Source: Aurantimicrobium sp.
GTDB taxonomy: Bacteria; Actinomycetota; Actinomycetes; Actinomycetales; Microbacteriaceae
Assembly: GCA_024644865.1 (NCBI GenBank)
Contig: JAHEGZ010000004.1
Coordinates: 41,741-105,740 of the forward strand
Direction of reading: 5' to 3'
DNA: 64,000 bases
The position numbers and the translations under genes were made by a program. This document shows, in pieces, positions 41,426-49,070 of this stretch (positions are counted from its first letter, which is position 1; each line of letters opens with the position of its first letter). The notes below the pieces were generated by a model that was given only the letters and a program-made list of their open reading frames with translations, made no database searches and was not told the DNA's origin.

Positions 41426-41460
41426 GGTCGAGCGCGCCGGCGTTCGACCGGCCTCGAGCC
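41426..41460 (+). other. Hairpin in the uppP 5' region
   Basis: GCCGG-CGTTCGA-CCGGC forms a 5-bp core stem, extended by GGTCGAG/CTCGAGCC-type pairing with a bulge, ending 12 bases before the uppP GTG. A GGAG site follows the hairpin. A role in controlling translation of uppP is possible but unproven. Confidence 0.35.
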
Positions 41461-41472
41461 ATCGGAGTTTTG

Positions 41473-42306
41473 GTGAATTTTCTTGACGCAATCGTGCTCG
41501 GTCTCGTCCAGGGATTGACAGAGTTTTTGCCCATCTCCAGCTCTGCGCACTTGCTCATACTCGGTCACTTCCTCCCTTTTGCCTCTGACCCGGGAGCCGC
41601 CTTTACCGCGATCACCCAAATCGGCACCGAGGCAGCGGTTCTTATCTACTTCTGGAAAGACATTGTTCGCATCGTTGGCCATTTCTTTCGAGCGCTCTTT
41701 GGTCGGCTCACCTGGAAAGACCCGGATGCCCGCATGGGCTGGCTCATCATCGTGGGTTCAATCCCCATCGTTGTTCTCGGGCTCATCTTCAAGCACCAAA
41801 TCGAGACCGTCGCCCGCAACCTGTGGCTCGTCGCAATCACGCTCATCGTGTTCGGAGTCATTCTTGGTATCGCCGACATTTACGGTCGCAAGCAACGCGA
41901 CCTGAACGACCTCACTGCCGGTCGAGGCATCATCTTCGGTCTAGCTCAGGCACTGGCGCTCATACCGGGCGTGAGTCGTTCTGGCGGCACAATCACTGCC
42001 GGCCTCTTCATGGGCTTCACGCGCGCGTCTGCCGCCCGCTACAGCTTCTTGCTGGCATTGCCTGCCGTGTTCGGAAGTGGCTTCTTTGAACTGTACTCAA
42101 GCGTCAAAGACGGCTCTCTGACCTCAACCGTAGGCCTTGGGCAAACCCTGGTCGCCACCGTTGTCGCGTTCGTGGTGGGCTTTGGCGTGATTGCGTTCCT
42201 GATGCGTTGGCTCAGCACCCGCAGCTTCTTGCCGTTCGTGATCTACCGGATTCTGCTGGGCCTTGTGTTGATCATCCTGCTGGGCTTTGGCCTCGTTCAG
42301 GCGTAG
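41473..42306 (+). CDS. uppP: Undecaprenyl-diphosphatase
   Basis: Integral membrane enzyme that recycles undecaprenyl pyrophosphate for peptidoglycan synthesis and gives bacitracin tolerance. It has 277 residues and about eight helices. The active-site motifs GLTEFLPISSSAHL (residues ~11-24) and PGVSRSGGTI near 178 are intact. GTG 41473 has GGAG 5-6 bases upstream; earlier in-frame codons overlap the tRNA-Leu flank and are not supported. Confidence 0.96.
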   Translation: MNFLDAIVLGLVQGLTEFLPISSSAHLLILGHFLPFASDPGAAFTAITQIGTEAAVLIYFWKDIVRIVGHFFRALFGRLTWKDPDARMGWLIIVGSIPIVVLGLIFKHQIETVARNLWLVAITLIVFGVILGIADIYGRKQRDLNDLTAGRGIIFGLAQALALIPGVSRSGGTITAGLFMGFTRASAARYSFLLALPAVFGSGFFELYSSVKDGSLTSTVGLGQTLVATVVAFVVGFGVIAFLMRWLSTRSFLPFVIYRILLGLVLIILLGFGLVQA

Positions 42307-42343
42307 TCCGCTCGTTCCGGGGTCAATCAGAGGTCGAAACGAC

Positions 42344-43234
42344 CTAAGCCTTGTCGTCTGTGTCGCGAAGAAAACGCTCAAATTCTTGGGCCAGAGCTTC
42401 GCCGCTGGCTTCAGGGGAGTCGAAGGTGTCTCGCGAACGCTCGAGGCTTTCGATGTATGAGGCCATTTCGTCGTCATCCTCGGCCAGCGACTGAACGCTG
42501 GATTCCCACTCGGCCGCATCGGACAGCAGGGTGGTTCTCGGAACAGTGACGTCGATGACCTCTTCGAGTCGGTCGATCAGAGCGAGCGTCGCCTTGGGCG
42601 ACGGGGCGTGGTGAACGTAGTGCGGCACTGACGCCCAGATGCTCATGGTGGCAATGCCCGCGCGCTCTGCTGCGTCAGCAAGAACTGAGAGAATTCCGAC
42701 CGGGCCCTCGTACGAGCTGCGCTCCACATCAAACTGTGCGCGTACGGCCTGATTCTCACTCGATATAAAGATTGGGATGGGCCGACTGTGGGGAACCTCA
42801 GCCAGGAGCGCGCCGAGGAATACGATGCCCGAGATATCGGCTGCGTGCGCCAGGTCGATGACCTCGGATGCAAAGCTCTGCCAGTTTTTTGTTGGTTCCT
42901 GACCCAGCATGAGGTACACGTTGGCTGTGTTATCGCCCGTGAGCTTCATCTCGGCGTCAGCGGCCAAGGGAGCTCCCGCTTGTCCCGGCATCAGCGGGGA
43001 GTAGAGCACCGTGGTAGGCCATGTCAGAACGCGACGACCTTCGTCATCAAATCCGACCACGGGGCGAACCTGCTGGAAGTCGTAGTAGTTCTCAGAATCG
43101 AACGAAGCCAGCGCCACAACATCGAGCTGATCGAGAAGCGCTCGAACGGTCGAAGACGCAGCCTCACCAGCATCGTTCCAGCCCTCGAAGGCGACGACGA
43201 GTATCCTGCCGTCAAACACGCGATTCTCGGTCAC
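42344..43234 (-). CDS. PAC2-family protein
   Basis: 296-residue PAC2-fold protein related to proteasome-assembly chaperones but widespread in actinobacteria without that role. Conserved features include VAFEGWNDAGEAASS near residue 14, VGFDDEGRR near 57, and VPHYVHHAPSPKATLAL near 210. The C-terminus is acidic. Mycobacterial homologues lie near the proteasome region. GTG 43234 is preceded by GAGAGGGG. Function unknown. Confidence 0.88.
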   Translation of the reverse strand: MTENRVFDGRILVVAFEGWNDAGEAASSTVRALLDQLDVVALASFDSENYYDFQQVRPVVGFDDEGRRVLTWPTTVLYSPLMPGQAGAPLAADAEMKLTGDNTANVYLMLGQEPTKNWQSFASEVIDLAHAADISGIVFLGALLAEVPHSRPIPIFISSENQAVRAQFDVERSSYEGPVGILSVLADAAERAGIATMSIWASVPHYVHHAPSPKATLALIDRLEEVIDVTVPRTTLLSDAAEWESSVQSLAEDDDEMASYIESLERSRDTFDSPEASGEALAQEFERFLRDTDDKA

Positions 43235-43283
43235 GCGGGCACCCCTCTCTCTTCGTTGCCAAGCCTACGAGGTTAGGGGCGGA

Positions 43284-43289
43284 TAGACT
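43284..43289 (+). promoter_or_regulatory. Leaderless -10 of the HAD phosphatase gene
   Basis: TAGACT is followed by 7 bases and the GTG at 43297, with no Shine-Dalgarno. Confidence 0.55.
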
Positions 43290-43296
43290 GCCATAA

Positions 43297-43983
43297 GTGA
43301 ATATTTCAGTGCTTCCGTTGCCTTCTGCCGTGTTGTGGGACCTTGATGGCACCATCGTCGACTCAGAAGAGTATTGGATCACCGCAGAGGTCGAACTCGC
43401 CGCTTCGTTTGGCGCCGAGTGGACTCACCTCGACGGCCTCGGCCAGGTAGGACAGGGTTTGCCCGTCACTGCACAGGCCATGATTGACCGGGGAGTCAAC
43501 CTCACCATCCCCGAAGTCATCGACTTCCTGGCCTTCCGGGTGCGTGAACTGCTCACCGAGTCGATTCCATGGCGACCGGGAGCTGTAGAACTGCTGGCCG
43601 ACCTTTACCGCCGGGGAGTCCCTCAGGCGCTGGTAACCATGTCGGTGTTCTCGATCGCTGAGGTCGTCGCCGAAAACATCCCCGGCGCCACGTTCGATGT
43701 GGTCGTTTCAGGCGACCGCGTGTCACACCAAAAGCCGCACCCGGCCGCCTACCTTCTCGCCGCCGAAAAATTAGGGCTTCCCGCCGAAGACTGCCTGGCC
43801 ATTGAAGACTCGCCCTCGGGAACCCGCTCAGCACACGACGCGGGATGTGCCCTCATCGGCGTTCGTCACCTCGTGCCCCTCGACGAATCCATCGGAACCG
43901 CAATCTGGGACACCCTCGCTGGCGCCACCGCCGATGACCTGGCAGTAGTTTTCGCCGCCCACCGAGGAGGACAGCGTGTCTAA
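43297..43983 (+). CDS. HAD-superfamily phosphatase (beta-phosphoglucomutase-like)
   Basis: 228-residue HAD subfamily IA protein. Motif I is WDLDGTIVDSEEYW near residue 14, motif III is SHQKPHPAAYLLAAEKLG near 145, and motif IV is CLAIEDSPSGTRSA near 165. It has a helical cap between motifs I and II. The substrate is likely a small phosphorylated metabolite but cannot be named. It overlaps trmI by 8 bases, so the two are translationally coupled. Confidence 0.9.
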   Translation: MNISVLPLPSAVLWDLDGTIVDSEEYWITAEVELAASFGAEWTHLDGLGQVGQGLPVTAQAMIDRGVNLTIPEVIDFLAFRVRELLTESIPWRPGAVELLADLYRRGVPQALVTMSVFSIAEVVAENIPGATFDVVVSGDRVSHQKPHPAAYLLAAEKLGLPAEDCLAIEDSPSGTRSAHDAGCALIGVRHLVPLDESIGTAIWDTLAGATADDLAVVFAAHRGGQRV

Positions 43984-44989
43984 AGCACCCGAACGCTACG
44001 AATCAGGCCCGTTCCGTGTCGGCGACCGGGTCCAACTCACCGGCCCCAAGGGCAAGTTAAACACGATCACGCTCGAGCCGGGCAAAGTGTTTCACTCACA
44101 CCGTGGCGCTCTGAGTCACGACAGCATCATCGGACTTCCCGACGGGTCAGTCGTCAACAACGAGGCCGGCGAACCTCATCTCGCCCTGCGGCCACTTCTC
44201 AATGACTTTGTCATGTCGATGCCTCGCGGCGCCGCAATTATTTACCCGAAAGATGCCCAAGCAATTCTGGGCATGGCAGACATATACCCCGGTGCTCGCG
44301 TCATCGAAGCCGGTGTCGGTTCAGGCGCACTCTCGATGTGGATTCTGCGCGCTCTTGGCCCCGACGGTCACCTGTTTAGCTTTGAGCGCCGCGAAGAGTT
44401 TGCTGACATCGCTCGAGCCAACGGCGTAACCTACTTTGGTTCACGTCCCAGCACCTGGACCATCACAGTGGGTGATCTCGTCGAGGCCCTGCCGGCCACG
44501 GTCCACGAAGGAACCGCGGATCGCGCTGTTCTCGACATGCTCGCTCCCTGGGAGTGCATCGACGCCGTGGCAACCGCGCTCACGCCAGGCGGCGTACTCC
44601 TTTGCTACGTTGCCACGGTCACGCAACTCTCGCGCACCGTCGAAGCGATTCGAGCAACCGGTCTCTTTACTCACCCCAGTGCATCCGAGACCATGATTCG
44701 CGGCTGGCACGTCGAAGGTCTTGCTGTCCGTCCCGACCACCGCATGATCGGTCACACCGGCTTCTTGCTCACCGCGCGACGCCTCGCTCCCGGAACGGTT
44801 TTGCCCGAGCCCAAGCGCCGGGCTTCCAAGTCTGAATACAGCGACGAGGATGTCGAAGCCTGGACACCGGGTGCGCTGCACGAGCGCCAAGTGAGCGACA
44901 AAATATTGCGCAAGCGCGTTCGTTCTGCCCAGCACAGCGCCGAACTAGCCGCCGACGCACCGGATGCCCCCTCAGCGGACTCCCAGTAA
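43976..44989 (+). CDS. trmI: tRNA (adenine-N1)-methyltransferase TrmI
   Basis: Methylates A58 in the tRNA T loop with SAM. The 337-residue protein has an N-terminal beta domain, then the SAM site EAGVGSGALSMWIL near residue 105 and LDMLAPWECIDA near 185, and a charged C-terminal tail. In many actinobacteria this gene lies directly upstream of mpa (arc), dop and pup; here the next gene is an FKBP lipoprotein. GTG 43976 overlaps the HAD gene stop. Confidence 0.95.
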   Translation: MSKAPERYESGPFRVGDRVQLTGPKGKLNTITLEPGKVFHSHRGALSHDSIIGLPDGSVVNNEAGEPHLALRPLLNDFVMSMPRGAAIIYPKDAQAILGMADIYPGARVIEAGVGSGALSMWILRALGPDGHLFSFERREEFADIARANGVTYFGSRPSTWTITVGDLVEALPATVHEGTADRAVLDMLAPWECIDAVATALTPGGVLLCYVATVTQLSRTVEAIRATGLFTHPSASETMIRGWHVEGLAVRPDHRMIGHTGFLLTARRLAPGTVLPEPKRRASKSEYSDEDVEAWTPGALHERQVSDKILRKRVRSAQHSAELAADAPDAPSADSQ

Positions 44990-45015
44990 ACCTCCAAGTA
45001 AGCTCAGACTGGCTC

Positions 45016-45032
45016 TGTCAGGCTCGCTGACA
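45016..45032 (+). other. Hairpin upstream of the FKBP gene
   Basis: TGTCAG-GCTCG-CTGACA forms a 6-bp stem in the 67-base gap between trmI and the FKBP lipoprotein. There is no T-run after it. It could be an operator or a remnant terminator at the place where the Pup genes are missing. Confidence 0.35.
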
Positions 45033-45056
45033 ACGCCCCCGACATAAGGATTTCAC

Positions 45057-45989
45057 TTGCGCACTCCTCTCGCTCTGACCGCCGCAGCCCTTCTGGTTGT
45101 AGGCCTTGCCGGATGTTCCTCGACTCCCTCCGGGTCGGTTGCCTGCGATCGTCTCGCCAGCCCGGGCAACGCAACAAAGGCGGTCACCGTGACCGGAGAA
45201 TTCGGCCAGAAGCCCGACGTGAAGTTCGCAAATGGCCTCACGGTAAGCCAGACCGAGTCAGCAGATGCCATCACCGGCGCCGGTGCCGTTGCCGTAGCCG
45301 GTTCTTCGATCACCATTGAGGCCGAGATCTACAACGCAAAGACGGGCGAACTCATGCAGTCGACCGCATATGACGGCACGAGCACCGCGAAGATTCCGGT
45401 CGATGTCAAGAAGCTCGGTGGCATTTCGAAAGCTCTGCAGTGCCACACGGCCGGCAGTCGAGTCGTCGCCGTCATCGGCAATGACGAAACATTGGCAACG
45501 AGCCTCGGTCTCTCGAAGAATGACACGATTGTCGCCGTTTTCGACATCGTCAAAGTGAACCCCACCAAGGCCGACGGAGCCGCCCAGGTTATTCCGGATG
45601 GGTTCCCGCAAGTCGTTCTCAACGAAGCAGGAGTTCCCGGAATCACAATTCCCAACACTCCGGCACCCACCGAGCTCAAGATTGCGGTCATGAAGAAGGG
45701 CTCAGGCGCTACCGTTGCGGCTCACGCCAATGTCACCGTTCAATACTTGGGCGTGGTCTGGGAAAAGAACGCAGAACCCTTTGACTCGAGTTGGCAGCGC
45801 GGTACGCCCGCAGACTTCTCGGTTGATCAGGTCGTTCCGGGCTTCCGCGACGCCATCGTCGGCCAGACCATCGGCTCGCAGATTCTCGTCGTCATCCCGC
45901 CGAAACTCGGATACGGCGACCAGGCCGCCGGCGCAATTCCGGCCAATTCGACGCTGGTTTTTGTGATCGACATTTTGGGTGCAAACTAG
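45057..45989 (+). CDS. FKBP-type peptidyl-prolyl isomerase lipoprotein
   Basis: 310-residue lipoprotein: TTG start with AAGGA 7 bases upstream, a signal peptide ending at the lipobox VGLAGC (Cys20), then two domains. The C-terminal domain (~220-310) is a standard FKBP fold (VTVQYLGVVWEKN, PGFRDAIVGQTIGSQILVVIPPKLGYG). The first domain (~40-190) looks like a degenerate FKBP copy (GGISKALQCHTAGSRVVAVI) lacking active-site residues. It probably folds secreted proteins outside the membrane. It is followed by pafB, a linkage also seen in Arthrobacter-like genomes downstream of pafA. Confidence 0.9.
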   Translation: MRTPLALTAAALLVVGLAGCSSTPSGSVACDRLASPGNATKAVTVTGEFGQKPDVKFANGLTVSQTESADAITGAGAVAVAGSSITIEAEIYNAKTGELMQSTAYDGTSTAKIPVDVKKLGGISKALQCHTAGSRVVAVIGNDETLATSLGLSKNDTIVAVFDIVKVNPTKADGAAQVIPDGFPQVVLNEAGVPGITIPNTPAPTELKIAVMKKGSGATVAAHANVTVQYLGVVWEKNAEPFDSSWQRGTPADFSVDQVVPGFRDAIVGQTIGSQILVVIPPKLGYGDQAAGAIPANSTLVFVIDILGAN

Positions 45990-46011
45990 GTCAACACACG
46001 AGGGGGAGTTG

Positions 46012-47004
46012 ATGGCCGAAGTATCTAAAGAGGAACGGCAATTCAGCCTTATTCTCACGCTTATCTCAAACCGGTACGGGCTGCTCATCGATGAGATTCT
46101 CGCGAGCGTCCCCGGCTACCACGAGAAGTACAATCCCAGCAATGACACCTCGTTGGCGAGCCTCAAGCGCCTGTTTGAGCGCGATAAGAGCGACATTCGC
46201 GATCTCGGTGTTGTGATCGAAACAATCGTGGTCGAGTTCGGCTGGAACGATGGACACGAAACTCGTTACCGCATTGCCGAGGCTGACTATGAGCTGCCTG
46301 AGGACGTGACCTTTACGCCTACCGATTTTTCGTTGCTTCGACTCGCCGCCGAGGCGTGGCGCGATGGCTCGCTCAGCAAAGACTCGCGTCACGCGCTCAC
46401 CAAGTTGCGCTCGTTGGGTATTGCCGCAAACGACCCTCTGGTAGGTGTCGCGCCGCGCATTCACACCAGTAATGAAACCTTTGATGCGCTCGAAGAGGCC
46501 CTGCAACGTCAGGGCATTGTTCACTTTTCGTATCTCAAACCGGGGGAGACGGCCCCCAGCAAGCGCACCGTCGCACCACTCGCACTGACAAACCGTCGCG
46601 GCATCTGGCACATGCTCGGCCACGACGTCGATGTCGACGCCCAGCGCACGTTCTTGCTCAGCCGCATGGTGACGACACCCGAGAAACTTCCTAACCGATC
46701 ATTTGAGGCGGGCACCACTGACTACTCGGCACAGTTGGAAAGCGAACTGGACGCCTTGGAATCCTCCAACGAAGCCTTGTTGACTGTCGACCTAGGTTCC
46801 GACGCTCACACTCGGCTCACCGCGGTCTACGGGTCGCTGAGCGAGAACGGTGAGCTCGCCGTGCGGTACAGCGACGTCAACCTCCTCGCAGACGAACTCA
46901 CCGAGTTCGGCGACAGCGTTCGCGCAGTGAGTCCTGAGGCACTCAAGAAGGCGCTGACCGACAGATTCGCATCAATTGCAGCAGCACACGGGGGAGTCAA
47001 GTAA
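46012..47004 (+). CDS. pafB: WYL-domain transcriptional regulator PafB
   Basis: 330-residue protein with an N-terminal winged HTH and a WYL domain (RGIWHMLGHDVD near residue 195). PafB and PafC form a DNA-damage-responsive activator in mycobacteria that acts apart from pupylation. ATG 46012 is preceded by a GGGGGAG site and chosen over 45979, which overlaps the FKBP gene. It overlaps pafC by one base. Confidence 0.93.
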   Translation: MAEVSKEERQFSLILTLISNRYGLLIDEILASVPGYHEKYNPSNDTSLASLKRLFERDKSDIRDLGVVIETIVVEFGWNDGHETRYRIAEADYELPEDVTFTPTDFSLLRLAAEAWRDGSLSKDSRHALTKLRSLGIAANDPLVGVAPRIHTSNETFDALEEALQRQGIVHFSYLKPGETAPSKRTVAPLALTNRRGIWHMLGHDVDVDAQRTFLLSRMVTTPEKLPNRSFEAGTTDYSAQLESELDALESSNEALLTVDLGSDAHTRLTAVYGSLSENGELAVRYSDVNLLADELTEFGDSVRAVSPEALKKALTDRFASIAAAHGGVK

Positions 47005-47960
47005 TGGCCGCACAAAACCCTCGGGCACAAGCATCCGACCGAATCACGCTCTTGCTTTCGCTCGTGCCCTACCTGTTGCAGAACAATCCGGTCTCTGTTG
47101 ACGAGGTTGCCGAAAACTTCGACGAGAAGCCGGCAACCATTCGCAAAATGATCGAGAGCCTTATTGTGATGGGCGTGCCCGACCGCGCGGGCGATGTCTA
47201 TTCCAACCAGATGTTTGACGTCGACTGGGATCTGTTTGAACAAGATGACATCATCAGCTTGACCAACACCGTGGGCATCGATGCCACTCCGAAATTCTCG
47301 GGACGCGAAGCAGCCACCCTGCTCGCGGGATTGTCACTGATTCAGCAGGCCGTTGACGAAGACACCAAGCAAATTATTTCTGACCTCATCACAAAGGTTG
47401 CACGGGGCTCCTCGCAGGGTGCGGCAGAGATTTCCATTTCTGCTCCGACGCCACCAGCTGCACTTGCGCTAGTCACCGAGGCCATCTCACGCAGCGTGCA
47501 CGTCGAGTTCGAATACAGCAGCCCAGCTTCGCCCCACGCCACTCGCCTGATTGATCCGTTACGGGTCGAAAACGCTGCGGGCACCTGGTATCTGCGCGGA
47601 TGGTGCCACACGCGCCAAGCACTTCGAACGTTCCGCATCGATCGACTCGAGTCTGCTCGCATCGTCGAGACTCCCACCGATGTCGATATCGATCCCAGCG
47701 GCCTGCCCGACACCCTGTTCGACGTCAGCGATACCGACATCATCGCCGTGCTCGAACTGCCCGAGTGGGCAAAGGATGCGCTGGCCGACTACGCGCCCCG
47801 GGAAGTCGGTTCCACTGGCGGGAAGGTGCAGCTTGAGGTCAACTTTGGCTCTCTGGACAACGTTTTTCGCGCCATTAGTCGCCGTCCGGGTCTGATAACC
47901 GTCGTTTCGCCTCAGTCCGTTCGCGAACAGGTCGCGGTCTGGGCATCCAGCGCGCTGTAG
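47004..47960 (+). CDS. pafC: WYL-domain transcriptional regulator PafC
   Basis: 318-residue partner of PafB. It has an HTH region (~12-75) and a WYL domain with ENAAGTWYLRGWCHTRQALRTFRIDR near 190-215. The WYL domain probably senses a nucleic-acid signal from DNA damage. ATG 47004 shares a base with the pafB stop. The TAG stop overlaps TAGACT, a possible -10 for tatA. No pafA ligase gene is nearby. Confidence 0.93.
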   Translation: MAAQNPRAQASDRITLLLSLVPYLLQNNPVSVDEVAENFDEKPATIRKMIESLIVMGVPDRAGDVYSNQMFDVDWDLFEQDDIISLTNTVGIDATPKFSGREAATLLAGLSLIQQAVDEDTKQIISDLITKVARGSSQGAAEISISAPTPPAALALVTEAISRSVHVEFEYSSPASPHATRLIDPLRVENAAGTWYLRGWCHTRQALRTFRIDRLESARIVETPTDVDIDPSGLPDTLFDVSDTDIIAVLELPEWAKDALADYAPREVGSTGGKVQLEVNFGSLDNVFRAISRRPGLITVVSPQSVREQVAVWASSAL

Positions 47961-48008
47961 ACTGAAATCACGAACGCCGCAGGGCTCAAAGAGATAGAGG
48001 TACTGAAA

Positions 48009-48236
48009 ATGTGGAACGGTCTTTCCGGCTGGCACTTCCTCATCATCATTGCTGTTGTCCTTCTGTTGTTTGGTGCCCCTAAGCTTCCCGGTCTGGCAAA
48101 GAGCCTCGGTCAGTCGTTGCGTATCTTCCGCGGCGAGATGAAGCAGATGAAAGACGAAGGTGGCTCAGCCGAGGCAAAGTCAGATTCTGCGCCCAGCGCT
48201 TCTGATACAAAGACCCCTGACTCTTCCGCGTCATAA
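48009..48236 (+). CDS. tatA: Sec-independent protein translocase TatA
   Basis: 75-residue TatA with a short N-terminus, one membrane helix (FLIIIAVVLLLFGAPKLPGLAKSLG), an amphipathic helix and a Ser/Asp-rich tail. It forms the pore for folded proteins exported by the twin-arginine system. ATG 48009 has AGAGG about 9 bases upstream. It precedes tatC by 3 bases; the order pafB-pafC-tatA-tatC-helY is conserved in actinobacteria. Confidence 0.95.
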   Translation: MWNGLSGWHFLIIIAVVLLLFGAPKLPGLAKSLGQSLRIFRGEMKQMKDEGGSAEAKSDSAPSASDTKTPDSSAS

Positions 48237-48239
48237 CTC

Positions 48240-49070
48240 GTGTCCGCCCGGTCCACTAAACCCTCGGGCAAGGGCCGCAAGATGACCCTTGCGCAACACC
48301 TCGTTGAGTTGCGCAAAAGGCTGTACCTGGTAGCCGCTGCCGTTGTCGTTGGCACAGTTGGCGGATGGTTTCTGACCGATCCTGTCTTGACCGCCATGCG
48401 GGCACCCATTTACGTTGTAGCCGAGAACCAGCACCGTGTTGCCACGCTCAACTATGACGGAATTTCAAGCGCCTTTGACCTGAAATTGCAGATTGCCTTC
48501 ACCATCGGATTGGTCATCACCAGTCCGTTTTGGTTGTACCAAATCTTCGCGTTCTTCATGCCAGCAATGTCGAAGCGCGAAATCAAATACGTATTAGGCT
48601 TCTTCTTTTCTGCCGTTCCACTGTTCCTGGCCGGATGCGTCGCCGGCTGGTGGGTATTCCCGCACATCGTCGAACTCATGACGAGCTTTGCACCGACTGC
48701 GGATTCGACCATCATCACCGCAAAGACCTATTTTGATTTCATTCTGAAGCTGACCATCGTCGTGGGCGTCGCCTTCGTTTTGCCGGTTTTCATCGTTCTG
48801 CTGAACTTTGCGGGAGTCATCTCATCCAAGGCAATCGTCAAAGCGTGGCGCTGGGCAATTTTGCTCATCGTGTTGTTCACTGCCATCGCGACACCGGCCG
48901 CGGATGTGCTGTCGATGCTGTTGCTCGCCGCCCCGATGATTCTGCTTTATCTACTTGCTGCGGCGATAGCGGTCATTCACGATAAGCGAGCAGCGAAGCG
49001 TTCGGCGTCACAACTCGAGGCCAATATCGAAAACCCCGTTCCGACCGCAACTCTTCTGGGCAACGAGTGA
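48240..49070 (+). CDS. tatC: Sec-independent protein translocase TatC
   Basis: 276-residue, six-helix receptor subunit of the twin-arginine translocon. Family features include MTLAQHLVELRKRL near residue 14 and YQIFAFFMPAMSKREIKY near 105, plus a conserved Pro-rich segment near the C-terminus (ATPAADVLSMLL). GTG 48240 starts 3 bases after tatA. Its TGA overlaps the helicase GTG. Confidence 0.96.
   Translation: MSARSTKPSGKGRKMTLAQHLVELRKRLYLVAAAVVVGTVGGWFLTDPVLTAMRAPIYVVAENQHRVATLNYDGISSAFDLKLQIAFTIGLVITSPFWLYQIFAFFMPAMSKREIKYVLGFFFSAVPLFLAGCVAGWWVFPHIVELMTSFAPTADSTIITAKTYFDFILKLTIVVGVAFVLPVFIVLLNFAGVISSKAIVKAWRWAILLIVLFTAIATPAADVLSMLLLAAPMILLYLLAAAIAVIHDKRAAKRSASQLEANIENPVPTATLLGNE

Noticed and set aside
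42331..42345. AGGTCG-AAA-CGACCT hairpin between uppP and the PAC2 gene as a terminator
   Set aside because: The stem is short, overlaps the PAC2 stop codon and has no T-run on either strand.
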